DNA of 64,000 nucleotides from Erythrocercus mccallii (taxonomy: Eukaryota > Chordata > Aves > Passeriformes > Dicruridae). Under the pieces are notes generated by a model. The model searched no databases. It was given only the letters and a program-made list of their open reading frames with translations, and was not told the origin of the DNA. This document shows positions 23,894-36,960 of this stretch, one piece after another. How positions within the stretch are numbered: position 1 is the stretch's first letter; the number at the start of each line of letters is the position of its first letter. The translations under genes and the position numbers were made by a program. Where the stretch lies: assembly GCA_013397435.1 (NCBI GenBank), contig VZRG01002082.1:1-64000 (forward strand), read 5' to 3'.

Positions 23894-24593
23894 NNNNNNN
23901 NNNNNNNNNNNNNNNNNNNNNNNNNNNNNNNNNNNNNNNNNNNNNNNNNNNNNNNNNNNNNNNNNNNNNNNNNNNNNNNNNNNNNNNNNNNNNNNNNNNN
24001 NNNNNNNNNNNNNNNNNNNNNNNNNNNNNNNNNNNNNNNNNNNNNNNNNNNNNNNNNNNNNNNNNNNNNNNNNNNNNNNNNNNNNNNNNNNNNNNNNNNN
24101 NNNNNNNNNNNNNNNNNNNNNNNNNNNNNNNNNNNNNNNNNNNNNNNNNNNNNNNNNNNNNNNNNNNNNNNNNNNNNNNNNNNNNNNNNNNNNNNNNNNN
24201 NNNNNNNNNNNNNNNNNNNNNNNNNNNNNNNNNNNNNNNNNNNNNNNNNNNNNNNNNNNNNNNNNNNNNNNNNNNNNNNNNNNNNNNNNNNNNNNNNNNN
24301 NNNNNNNNNNNNNNNNNNNNNNNNNNNNNNNNNNNNNNNNNNNNNNNNNNNNNNNNNNNNNNNNNNNNNNNNNNNNNNNNNNNNNNNNNNNNNNNNNNNN
24401 NNNNNNNNNNNNNNNNNNNNNNNNNNNNNNNNNNNNNNNNNNNNNNNNNNNNNNNNNNNNNNNNNNNNNNNNNNNNNNNNNNNNNNNNNNNNNNNNNNNN
24501 NNNNNNNNNNNNNNNNNNNNNNNNNNNNNNNNNNNNNNNNNNNNNNNNNNNNNNNNNNNNNNNNNNNNNNNNNNNNNNNNNNNNNNNNNNNNN
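23894..24593. other. Assembly gap (700 N)
   Basis: Exactly 700 undetermined bases. Open frames that cross it are meaningless. Confidence 1.
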
Positions 24594-27500
24594 GTGCATA
24601 AAGAAATCTAGGAAGCAACTGGTCACTGAACCTTGGTGTTTGTGCACTACCTTGTTTGCTAAGATAATAAAAAATGTGCTTAATTAATTAGAATCATTAG
24701 TTTAGTAAGGACTTACCGCTTTTAAAAACAGATTTGAAAATTATTTCTGAAGGGTATGTCTTTTGAGTCTGTATTGCACATGGTATCTGCCCAGAGTGCC
24801 TTGAGGCAGGTACCAGACAGCCTGGTCTGCATACCTGAACTCACACCACTGCTGTAGTGACAAATTGCAAAGCCATTGATTTGTCATGCACTTCTGGTTT
24901 GCTTCTCTCCACTGTGTCTAATCCAGGCTCACTGATGTGAGCTGATGTCTCAGGGCTCCTTTGCAGATCACGGCACCTCCAGCAACTGCTTGCTGTGCCC
25001 AGGCCTGTTAGTGTGTCCAGAGCAGGGTGAGCACTTTGAGTTGGACTGAATGCAGTTCATGTATCTTTATTCCTTGTGCCACACCACTGTTCTTACGGCT
25101 GACACTTAAACTGAGTTTAAAAAAAAATAAATCAGGACACAAGGAAGGAGTTAGGCAAGAGTTCTGTGCATCCCTAACTGTCCCACAAACTGACTCCGCT
25201 GCTGGAAATCAGCATATTTGCCACACTGTTCCCCAGGCCCTACAGAATGCTTGGGGACCTGGTAGACCTTTGCCATGTGGGACATTTTTGTCTTCATGTG
25301 TTTCCAGAGAAGGTAATTCAAATTGCTTTAGGAAAGTGTCCTAGGTCCCAATGCAGACAAACTTGCACAAAGTTCCCAGGGCCCAGCTACTTTGATTTCA
25401 TGGGTCCAAACCACCAAATTTCTCAGCTTTTGTGCCTTGTCTCCTGTAACCTGCCAGTGCAGCAGAAACAGGAAGTCCCACCCAGCATTCCTCCTGCCAC
25501 GTGAGATACTCGCTTTTTGCCCTGGAAATCCTCAAAGTACTGTAGAAACAGTATTTTGGGAATCCAGGTTATTGTATCTTGTTGATTCCAAATCCGGTTT
25601 ACCCCCTTTACTGGTAAAGGATGTTTTTTCTTAACTGCAGCTGTTAGTCGGGCTGGAGCAGTTCCTGTTCAGGAATTACCATTGGTAGCTGAGATTTTGC
25701 AAGTCAAACTGGGCCTTCAGAGGCAGCTACAGCAATGCAGCTGAGATGTGCATGTCTGCAGCCGAGGTCAGTGTGGCCACAGAGACTCTGGTCCCCAACA
25801 TTTCTGCATAACCAACTCACTTGTGTCACTGGGTTGAGTTCCACAGAGTCTGTTGGTTGGTAGGACTTGTACACAAGTTGTTGTGTAGTGATCAGTCACG
25901 CCCTGTACCAGATTCTACCAAATAAAGGGAAATTGACCTTATGTTTAGACAGTGTCCTTGGAAAAACTTGTTTCCAGCTCATAGCAACCACAGTGACCCC
26001 CCAGGCTTCCACTCCTGGGTCTTCTAAAGCTTTACAAAATGAAGAAATATTTGCTCAGCTCTTCCAGGGCTCCTGCACTTCTGCCAAAAAGTGACAAATA
26101 TGCTTATCTAGATCCTTGTGGGCCAAATATTAGCTACAGCCATGTCCAGCTGTCAAATGATTTAATTGGACTGGACACCCCCATCCTTTACAGAGTTTAG
26201 ATCTGTCCTTCAAACAGCCATTTCCACATTCCATCGATGTGTTCCCCACAGCACCATCACCTGTCTCCTAAGAGGCACAACTCTAATTGTTTGTTAATTT
26301 TGATGCAGTTTGTAAAATCCATTATCTCTTTTACATGATCCCTTTTGAAGGGGAGGCTCCACACAGGCTCATTGGTGTGGTTCCAGCAGATCTAAAAAGT
26401 CAATCTTCACCTCTTCTTGGTACAGCTCCATCTGCAGAAATCAGAGCATAAACGCAGAGTGAGAAAGGGCAGCAACAACAAGAGCAGAAGAAAGCAGCGT
26501 TCCTGGGAGAGGGATATGAGGAGTAAAAGAGAGAATTGTCTTTGATGTATTCGTTTCCTCATATTAGTATCCATCTAGTGGTGCTCAGGCTGAGATAGCT
26601 GACCTGTCCAAAAGTTAGTGATCCACACACAATCCACTCCCAATAGTGCAAAAGTACAGACATCACAGAATGAAAATAGCAGAAGTCAAGATGAAGGAGG
26701 AAACCACGGGCTGCCAGATATGAGTGGGAATAACCTAAGTTCACCCAAGTGGCAGAGGTACTATCTTAGTTTGTGGAGAGTGAGGGGAAAAAATGTCTTA
26801 ACAATCTCATTCTCCCACCTATAAGCACATCTCTTCTGTTTTCTATGCTGCTACTGATAAAGACTGCCCACGCTTGAAAGGACCTGGCAGGGTACAAGGT
26901 CAACCTTACACAATTTCCTCTAATTGTGTGGGTCTGGCTGACCTCCTTATTCCAGTGCAAGGAGGGATAACGGCAGGCAGAGATGACAAGGGAAGTAAAG
27001 AGCCAAAACTTTTCCTGTCCCTGTGTCAGGAGACTTCCTACCATGACAGAGTGCAATTTCCATAAAACAGGCTCTGGGTGTGCGGGTGGCTGCTCCTCCC
27101 GTGGCCTGCCAGGGACCACAGCCTGTCCCACACTGCCCACGCAAAGCACACGGCAGGAGGCACAGGGCATTGCGCACCCAAATTAGCCCAGCCTGCCTGG
27201 AGCACATGGCAAGCTTAGGTTTGCCCCACTCTCGGCTTTCTGTTTCTCTGCCGAGGCATTGGGCTGTTCTGCAGAATAGAAGAAGGGGGGAATACACCTG
27301 TGTGTGTCTTCACCTGTGTGCTGTGAGCCAGCCCTGCGCTCGGCTGCGTAATTGCCTCCTTCAGCTGCAGCTCCTGGACATGCTGCATGCTCTTTTCTTA
27401 ACTCAGAGGATGGAGTGTTGCAGAGAGTGTTCTGCTATTTGCAGGAGATCTGCATCATGTGCATGGATGAAAGTGATAACTCAATCCCTGGGTGACCCAC

Positions 27501-30500
27501 CACCCAGACATTGTGTGATGGCCCCCAGAGCATCGGTCACACCAAATCAGAGGGAAGTGCATCTCACAGCTCCCCACAGCAGCACTTGTACAGCTCTTCC
27601 CAGTGGTTTCTGTAAGTCTTGCCAGTCCTGGAAGGAGGTGGGTTGGGCATTGGTACTACCTTAAAAGTTTATTTGAATTGCTCCCTGGGGACATGGCCAG
27701 CTTTGTGTTCAGCTCCGTTGGGAAGAGTTGAGAAGAAATTTCACAGATACAGTAAGTCAATAGGTTTCGCTTATAAGCTCATAGGTTTCGCCTCATAATA
27801 ATCTCTTTTGACAAATGGATGTCACTTCTCCAAAAACTTAGTTCAAGAAAGCAGAAAATTAAAACTTGCTGCAAGTTTTTATTACCAATGCTTCATGCCC
27901 AGCCACAGGGAGCCTGCACCATCTCCTTTCTTAGCGCTTGTGTTCCTGAAGAAATGAAAATCTAATAGATGGACAGCAGTAAAATATATCACTGGCTCTT
28001 AAAACTATGGGAAATAGTATCACAGGGAATAATTATTCAGAACCACTAAAGAGTTCTGTAAAGAGGAAATGTGTTTTTAGAACAGATCTGTCACTGCTAG
28101 AAGAAGCTGCAGGGTGTGCCCAGTAGCTCTGTGGCTGTGCTGGCCCAGGGCTGGTTTGCTAACAGCAGCAACCTGATGTGCCATGAGACATACTGGGGCA
28201 AGAGGGAGCATGCCCTCCCCTCCTGCAGCAGGACTGCTGGCAGTGACAGCTGTGGCACCTCCTCTGCTGGCACTTGGTGGGTGGAGGCACCCTGGTGCTG
28301 GAAGTCCTCTCTGTCTGCTACCTGTCCATCAGGCTGCAAATGCACTTGGGAGGGTGTAAGGACTATCATCTTGTTTTTCCTGTTAATATCTTGTCATGAG
28401 GGAAAAGGTTTGTTGACACTGTTGATTGTCAGAGAAGCCATGTGCCTGCAACTGCCATTGACTCTTGTGGGAACTTCAGATGCTCAGTTCGTTTGCAGTG
28501 ACCCTCCCCAAAACACAGGCTTGATTTAACTGTATGTACTCATGGTTTTCACTGTGCTCTTCAGGTCTTTCTGCAGCTCGTGGGGGGTGGCCACTTGTGC
28601 TGGTGCCTGGAGTTGCTGCTGCTGATGACTGAACCACGCTGCTGACTTCTCCACTGGCATTGCTTAGCAGAGATGGGGTGGTGTGTGGGTTTTTCCTCAT
28701 CTCCTTCAAGCTCATTTTCAAAGGTCTCACCTCACTCCTGCTGGAGAAAACACCTACAGTTGAACCAAGAGTGTGGCTGCCCCTGGGCTGGCACCCAGCT
28801 GCTCCCTGGGCACTTGCTGCTGCCACCCTGCACCACTGGGGCTGAGGAAACCCAGTCTTGTCTGTGGCTGGTGTTAATGCCATCAGTGCCAGCCTCTCAG
28901 AGCTGCTGGAGGTGAAATGAATCAAGTTCCCCACACAGGGAATGAGTGTGGTAAAAAAGCCTGGGGGCTGTGCCCACCTCTGGCTCCTGGGCTCTTCGTG
29001 CCCCAGCGCCATCCTCCTGCACAGAAACCTTGACAAACTGAAATTGCGTGCGTAGGATATTCAGCCTACTGCTCGTGCCTGGAGATTGCAAGAGCTTTGC
29101 CTCGCAAGGAGGAGATCACAGGTCAGTCTTGCTGGCCCTGTTTCCAGAAGCAGCCTTGAAGTGTGTGCACTGCAATGGCTCTCGCAAGCGCCTGGGCGAG
29201 CAGCCTGGCCGTGCCGGAGCGCTGCCCGGTCACCGCCAGTGGCGCGGGTGTAGAAAAGCCCCCGAATGAACAAGTGTAGAGGCTGAGCCTGGGCTGTCTT
29301 GAAGGAAGAATATTGGATCTTCTTTTCTAGCTTTTATTTTCTGCCGAGACACCTGTATAACAACAGCCATCTCAAGTCATGTGAGGATGTTAGGATGTGC
29401 AAAAGAGAAAAAAATGGGAAGATGCTGTTTAATAAATAAAGTTATGGGTTGACATGCCAGTGTGGTGATGACACAGCAACTCTGTGTGCCCAAGATACCA
29501 CATGATCACAGATCCCTTGGGGGTGATATACTACAGCCAGACCTGCACCCTTCAACTCTGCTCCTCTCCAGCACTTGCAAGCCACCCCAAATAAACACAA
29601 TCCCCTGGTTTTTACTCCAAAGGCTCAGTGCTCATCTGCTGTAAGCTGCAGCTAATGACTCATGGTCCATGGAGAGCTTTCCAGTTGCACTGCTAAACCC
29701 TTAGATATGCACTCAAATCTTATGTTAACAATAAAATGTGAAAATGTGCATATCCAGGTAAAGGCTTCATGAAAAATGGAAGCACAAGGCTCAAAAATAT
29801 CTTGACTATATAAATATTTTGTTTATTAAAAGGGTAAAATTACCAAGGAATTTCTAGCTGCCTGTTTTCCTGAGTGTCATGGTACTATCTTGGAATAATT
29901 ACTAGGTAGACAGACAGACAGATTTAGCCTTTAATGTAACAAAGCTTTTTAAAGCTGGATGTAGTTTGTTACTCCTCTTTCTGTGCAATCATACTTGGCT
30001 GCCCATCATGTAGGGCTTCCTGGGGCACTGGGATCAGATGGTGTGGTACTTTGAAGGTCTATCCCTGTTATGGATACCATTAAACAGTCTTCCCTCAGGC
30101 TTCGCAGGATTCAGGAGTGTGAAATTTTAGATAAAGGTGGGTATAACTGTATGAGGAGAAAGAAGAACTAGTATTGTGGGATAATTGCATAGCCAAGTAT
30201 TTTTAATGTTTGTTGTTTAAAAACCAGTTTATGCCCACAAATGTTCAAGATGAGAGCCACCATCCTTTTCCTTTTTGGCCAACAAGGATGCAGGCTGCAG
30301 GAACCTGCAGCCCGTGGCAAATAGAATCTAATTCAAAGACTGCATAAAACTACAGCTGGCTATAAATCACACAATTTAACCTCACATCCCAACTGTCCTA
30401 CATTTTCCAGGAGTGCATTATTTTTCAGTCTTACGTTTACCATTCTGAAGGTTACCAGAAATTAACACGAAGCAGATTCATCCCAATGTGGTCATTTTAG

Positions 30501-33049
30501 TTTCTGTGTGTGAGCTGCCTGAAACAGCACATCAGTGATTGCTCTAACCTCTATAACCACAATTTACCAGCTGACATGAAAGTTATGGTGACACGGAAAG
30601 TGATTTTATTTAATACTGAGTGTACCTGAGGACTGAAACCTTATTCCCTGTTTTGGGGAGGACAAGCCAAGAGTGAAGCAGGGCCTCATGTGGGATGGGG
30701 CTCCAGAAGGGGCGATGGATGCTGAAGCAGTCACCCTTGTCCTGCTCTTTGGGCAGGCTGTTGTGCCACAGAGACACCGGGTTTGCTTGACGTAGAAATT
30801 ACAGATCTCACCGGTTTACATTTCTGCCACATCTGATGCTTTTATTTGGGGTAGCCACTATGGCAAATACTATTTTCTCCAGTTAATTTTAGACATCAAG
30901 AAAACCGAATTCCTTGGGGTTGCTCCCGGTGCTGCAGCCTGAGAAAGCGCAGCACCGTGTCGGTGATCTGTTTTCCACTGGGGCTGCTGCGATGTGCTGC
31001 TCCACACCGCTCCAAAAGAACTGGGGCTGCTGTAATTAACGTAGCAAAACCTTGCTTCTGGTGCCAGTTAATTCCTTATGTTTACGTGGTGAAGAGTGAT
31101 GAAGAATGGAACTAAAATATTCAATGGTGGGAAAAGGAAAAAAAAAGGCAAAACCAAAAAAACGTTACAAGGATGAAACCAACTCCTGTGCTGGAAAAAT
31201 AGGCTGAATTGACAGGCCCAAGGTGTGGGGCAGTGGCTGGGAAGGGCTTGGAGAGGGCACAGTGTGCACTCTAGCTGTGGAGACCTCCCGTCATCCAGTT
31301 CCCTTGAAACAAATACAACAACCATGGCAAAAATCTTGCAGTTACGTTTGCAGGGTGATGAAGGGTAAGAAATTTGCTCGCTGCAGCAGGACCCCCAACA
31401 GTCTCACCTCCCAGTTAGATAACTGGTGTCTAAATGAGACCTGCAGGTGTAAAAAGCAGGGAGCAGGAAGGGCTGGTGCTCTTCAAAACTGGTCGGTCTT
31501 AAAATACACATTTTACTATCCAGACAGAAGTGAAAAATTTGCATATTTTACCTAGAATGTTGTGAGTACAGTGCAGCTCCTGCTGCTAGACTTTTGCTGG
31601 CTGCTGGTATAAGGTTTCAGGCTGAATATTTGTGGATTTTCACATTCCTCTTGGAATGGAGCTACACCTTTTCAGAATTCCCCAGTAACAGCACTGATGT
31701 TTTTACACTTGTATTTAATGCATCAGGACCTTCAGGTCTCAAAACTGGACCTGAAAAAATTTTAATTGAAAGTTAGCTAATTGCTGTCAGAAGCAACATC
31801 TACTGTGTGTGTTTGAGGAACATGAAGACTGGGACTCTGTGAAGCTCAAGCAGGAGAGGCAGCGTGGCCCCAGTGTCACAGGAAGGTTATCAAGAGAGGA
31901 GTAATTGCAGATTTCTCTTTGTGGGGATAAACCAAGGAGTAAGTTACACTTAAATATGAGCATATGCTTAAGTTAATTTGATTTTCATACTAGATAAAGC
32001 ATGATGATCATTAACCAAAGCACTTCAGCTCAGAGGAAAGCTCTTTGCAGCCCGAGGAAGGCATACACTGAGACCATTTAAGCTCTAGCTTCTCCTGTCC
32101 ATGGACAGCATCCTCCTCTGGAGCCAGCTGGGCTTTTGGGGAGACTGTGCCTCTCTTCCCTGGGGATTGGTCCCACCCACATGGACATTTTCTAATTCTC
32201 TTCAGCGCAAATGGGTCACTTAAGGGCAGATCAGCATGAACCCGTCTGCACACTCAGAGGGGTGCCTGGCAGCCATGTGAAGGGGGAGTATGCTGGACAT
32301 TGGTGTGTTCAGCAGATGATGCCCTAATTCAGTTCCCAAACAGCGTTTTGCATTTAGGTTATGCTGACAGGGAGTACCCTGCAGCTAAGCAGGAAAAAAA
32401 ATCCCCAGATTTGCATGCTTGGGGGTTTGCACCAGTTTCTCTTCAGCTGTGTGTAAGCAGTGCAAGTGAAACTGGGCTGCAGGTTCCGCAGGCAGGCAGA
32501 GCTCAAACGATTTGCCAGGCCAGCAGAGCTGCAGCTGAACCCAGGCATCCCCTGCCTCGTGGGCAGCTGGTAGCCACAGCCTGGCTCTGTGCAAACAGTC
32601 CTTGTGGTGTGCTCCCCACTGATGGGTGCTCGGCTTCCTCGCTGCCAGGGCCACCTCGTTTTCCTGGGAAGGAGGCAGTGCTGCAGACAGCAGAGCTGCT
32701 CTCCTGTGTGCTACTTAGGAGGACCTCCCATGCCCCAGATACATCAAAGTGTATAACGTTATCTCCTCATGGAAGCGCTGGGATTCTGCGTCAGGAGTTT
32801 GCGGTGTCAGGGTGGTTTCTCGCTGGGAGAGCAGGACCCACGGGTGCTGGTGGTGTGGGCAGTGGCAGCAGGCAGCTCGAGGATGTGGCACCTGCAGGAA
32901 GCAGAGACCTGCCAGGAGTTTAAAATGGATATATCCCTGCCAGGAGCCCCGTGGCACTGGGCACTGGGAGGTCTCTGCTGCTGTTAATCTCACTCACATC
33001 TACCTGCTACACTCCCTCCAGGGATGTGTTTGTAACGGGGTTGGAGGGT
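24594..33049. other. Gene desert segment
   Basis: I found no supportable exon, RNA gene or mobile element. A small CpG-rich patch lies at about 29180-29265. Short GACA repeats occur near 29910. Open frames up to about 207 codons (for example 32300-32923) show no family signature. Confidence 0.5.
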
Positions 33050-33180
33050 GCCAGCAATGCATGAGTGACAGACAAGCCATTACATTGTTATATTTTGCTG
33101 CCTATCATTTTAATGTCACTTTTAATGTATGAATTATACCCCATTGTGTGTAATTATATTTCTCCTCCCAACCCTGCTCA
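33050..33180. promoter_or_regulatory. Candidate conserved noncoding element
   Basis: AT-rich, non-repetitive sequence between GC-richer flanks, with repeated homeodomain-type cores (CCATTACATTG, TTTTAATGTCACTTTTAATG, GTGTAATTATA). Inferred from texture only. Confidence 0.25.
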
Positions 33181-33529
33181 AGGAACAATGAAAAGATGGA
33201 GCTGTTAATATTAAAAACAGCACATCTCTCTCAAAAAAAGTTAGAGGTCACACCTTAATTCCTAGTGCATGAGGATAGTTAATCAAAAGATGATGGGACT
33301 AGAATGAGTATGGGGACAAAAATATCCTGCACAATTTCTTGTGGAATTTAATTAGAAAGGAAGTATTAATAGTATCTGTATGTGCAACTCTATTTTGCCT
33401 TGCAATGTGAGTAGCCTTACCTGAAGCCAGACTGATGAAAAGCCCATTGAACTTCTTTTTCTTTTCTCTTCTTTTGTTTTTGGTTTTTTTTCCTTCATTT
33501 AATAAAGGAAAATAATGAGCCAAAATCAA

Positions 33530-33570
33530 TAATGATGATGATGACGATGATGATGATGATAATAGTAGTA
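33530..33570. repeat. (ATG)n microsatellite
   Basis: About ten ATG/GAT units with one ACG interruption, grading into TAGTAGTA. A T-rich tract lies about 40 bases upstream. Confidence 0.9.
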
Positions 33571-34079
33571 CTTAATAGCAATAAACCCCTGCAGGAATCA
33601 ACTTCCTATCAGCTCTCTTTAGAATTTCTCTTTTAGGTCAAGAGATGATGCTAATCGATGAGGCATTTTGCAAAAGTTCGTACTCTACTTGTCCCAGTAA
33701 TGAACCTTCAACCTTTAATTCTCTTAGTAGCACGTAGTTCCTCGATGGGAAAGTCACTGTGGGGGCCTTCATGTTGAAAAGCCAATTATTTATGCTAACT
33801 GGGGGCTTGGTACTGTTTGCCTTTGGTCCCTGGTTGCTTGGGCAGGCCTGTTCCGGGGCCACCGCGGCACGGCGGGATGAGCGCTGGCTGCACATCAGAG
33901 CTTCCAGGCCGCTTTCTTCCCAAATGAGGGACTGTGCTCCCAGGGCAGGGACCTCATTCTGCCTTCAGATTCACAGAGTATGCCTGCTGGATGGCATGAC
34001 TGCAAAATGTTTTAGCAGAAATATAGATAGCTCATTATAACAAAGAAGTAGATTTCCTTCTCTTCCCTTCCCGCTCAAA

Positions 34080-34275
34080 ACAGACTCAGGTTTTTAATAT
34101 TTTTTCATTAATTTTCTCACAAAATGAGGAAAAATTGAATTTAGTCAGTGTCTTGCAACTTGATTTCAATTATGAGATCATAAAGCAGACTCTGTATTTT
34201 TAATGAATTATGAAATTAAGGCTTTGTTAATTGAATTTACCATGGCTTGTAAAATGCTTTGTTCAGAAGAAAACT
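34080..34275. promoter_or_regulatory. AT-rich candidate regulatory element
   Basis: The segment has many TAAT/ATTA cores (TTCATTAATTTTC, TTTAATGAATTATG, TTGTTAATTGAATT) and little repeat structure. This pattern is common in enhancers bound by homeodomain factors. No conservation data were available. Confidence 0.25.
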
Positions 34276-36769
34276 GCAACTAAAATGCAAAGCATTTTCT
34301 TATGGTTGTTTTGTTTGCTTTCCCTTTGTGGTTGCCACACAGGTGGGCTGGAGGCTGGCTGGGGGCAGCAGGAGGAACATGGTCTAGCTGTGCCTGGTGC
34401 TGGGGTGCAGGTTTGCAGCTCTGCTGGGATGTAATGGGTGATGCAGACCATGGGGAGGTGAGACAGTGTGAGGAGGAAGCCAACACTAAATAGGATGGGT
34501 TGTCCCTTGTGGTCATACATCTGTTCCCAGGTGTGCTTCAATGAATGCTATGTATGAGGCAAACAGTCCATTCTTCAAGTGCCTCTTTCTTTTTTAATTT
34601 TTTTAGCAGTCCTGATGCTAAAGGAGATCAGGCACATAAGCCAAATTAAATTTCATCCTTAGACCTCAAGCACGCTCTGTTGCTGGTACCAGAGACCTGA
34701 GTGAAGCCAACCTCACTGTGCCATTTCCTTTAGTTGGGGCCAGGAATTTGTCCAGTGGTTTCAAAACAACAAAAGGTGTGCTCAGGTGTCCCCTAGGACC
34801 CCTCTGCCTAACACAAGTGCTTTAAATTGTCCTTTTGCTTCTTCAGGTCATTGTTGTATTTTCAGAAATACTCCTTTTCTTAGGAGAATGAATGACCTGC
34901 ACAGCCCATGAGTGATGTTGGAGCCTTCCTGTGGTAGCACCTGTCCCTCAAAGAGCACAGATCAGACAGCCATGTGGAGCAGGGCCCTGGTGCAGCAACC
35001 ACAGGGAGACAAGGTGTTTCTGGTCTGCTGTCTCTCACACTGGCATAAACAATGACCATTGCCAACCAAATCACTGGGCAAAGCCAGTTCCTTGCCCTGA
35101 TATGGGGCCCTTTGCCCCCTGAGGTTTTTTGACATCACAGGTAGAAAAGAAGCCAAAGTTTTTGCTGAGCTGCACCATAAAGTAGCAATGTTTCAGCAAG
35201 AGCCACCTCCTTAGTGCTGGTGTCAGGAGTTGAGATTCCCAGAGCAGCAGTGGTGGGCTAAGCCCCTCACAGCAGGGATGGCCAGAGTGGGGAGCACGGC
35301 AGGCTGCTCTCTTAGCAGCTGCCTGTGAGGAAGGGGGGAGCACTTGGCTTCCTCAAAGCTTGGATTTCTGCTTCCCTAGGCAAAAGAGTGTGTTATGCAA
35401 GGGAGGTTTGCACTGACCTTTAAAGACAATCTCTGCTAAGCATTCAGACTGGTATTTTGTAGTAGCACCCTGTTTTCCTGAAGATTCTTCAGTGTGGCTT
35501 CCAAAGAAAACCGAGATCTTATTTTATATATAACATATGTAGGATGATCTCTCATCATGTCTGGCAAAGATTTAAAAAGTATATGTGGGAGCAAGTGTCA
35601 TCTGTACATGAATGTTTAAACACAGACCTTCTGGGATAATTTGAGTCCCTGGGCTGAGGGCCTACGTTTAGATCACTGACTCAGCTGAGTGATTTTTATG
35701 ATTACATGGAGCCAGGCAACATGCTAAGGGCTGAGCACCTATGTGAATAATAAATAATCCCACCATTTGCATTCTTCCAGCATGGCTGCTTTTCCAGCCA
35801 ATGGCCCTATCTGCCTTTTGGAGATGATGGAAGTCAGTGCTTGGTTTATGTCTCATCAGATGGTGGAACAAAAGCAGTGAGCTCATCGACCTGAGATGCT
35901 CTGGCGCAGGACGAGCTGTGCCTGCCATGGGGCCACTGCTCATACAGCCACAGTAGGCTTGTCCAGCCAGCCAGCCACTGGAGAAGGGGATCACAGCTCA
36001 CTGGAACGAGAGCCCACTGCCAGCACTGCGGCAGAGAGACATTTTTGTGACAAGGAACATATGTTCCCAAAAGACTGTGATAGGATGAGCTGGGATATTC
36101 TCATGGTTTCTTGTGCTGCTGCAAGAGTCACCGCAGAGGTGGAAACCTGGATGGGCCTGGGCATTCTTCCTTTGCAAAACCCTTTATTTCTGGAAGGAAA
36201 CCGGTGGCTGCAGCATGAATGGAGAAGAGGAAGGGTATTGTCTCTGTGCAGGGGCACAGGCATGTTCAGGCAAAGGTGCCACTGACAACTGTCGAGGATT
36301 TCCAGCAACTCCTAGCTCTCAGGCTTGTGCAGGCACTTGGGCTCCAATTATAGTGATATCTTGCTCTCAGTCCAATTAAAATTTCATAATCTCTCCACCA
36401 GCTGGGGTGGACAGAGTGTACACCAGGTCAAGAAATATCTTCTAGCTACAGCACTTCTCCGGGAAGTTTTTGGCTCCATGAGGAATAGTACCTATACAGA
36501 TCTGATGGAGAAGGGCTGTAAAACCGCAGAACTTGCAGCTTCCTTGCAGCCCTTTTTGCAAGCTATTTTATTCTACGTTTGGGGGCAGGAAAATTAGGCT
36601 TTGAAATATGAGTTGTAGATAAGGCTGTGAGGAAGCTTAGGATCACAGCCTTAGGTGAAAATAAAACTGTAATACATAAAGCATTAAAAAGGTGAAGTAT
36701 AATGGCAGCCTCCAAAGACTTGTGAACAGCTGCAAGGCAGTCTGCCTTATTGCTGCGATTTTAACATGA

Positions 36770-36960
36770 ATTATATGACACTAGGAAAGACCTGCTCCTG
36801 ATCAGAGAAATGGCTACATGGCTGTTTGCTGCAATACACCGAGGGCTCTATTTTAATCAGAGGTAGCTGCCATTCGGCCACCTTTTTGTTAATGGTATTA
36901 TTGATTATTCGGAGCTGCTCACAAGCCTCAAAGCACTTTACAGAATTAGGGGAAGCCTCT
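36770..36960. promoter_or_regulatory. Candidate conserved noncoding element
   Basis: Complex, non-repetitive sequence with closely spaced motif-like cores such as TGAATTATATGACA, TTTTAATCAGAGG and TTAATGGTATTATTGATTATT. It stands out from GC-richer flanks. Inferred only. Confidence 0.25.

Noticed and set aside
23764..24647. Open frames of 272-284 aa
   Set aside because: Almost entirely undetermined bases of the assembly gap.
30940..30965. REST/RE1-like site around GCGCAGCACCGTG
   Set aside because: Only part of the left half-site is matched and the right half is absent.
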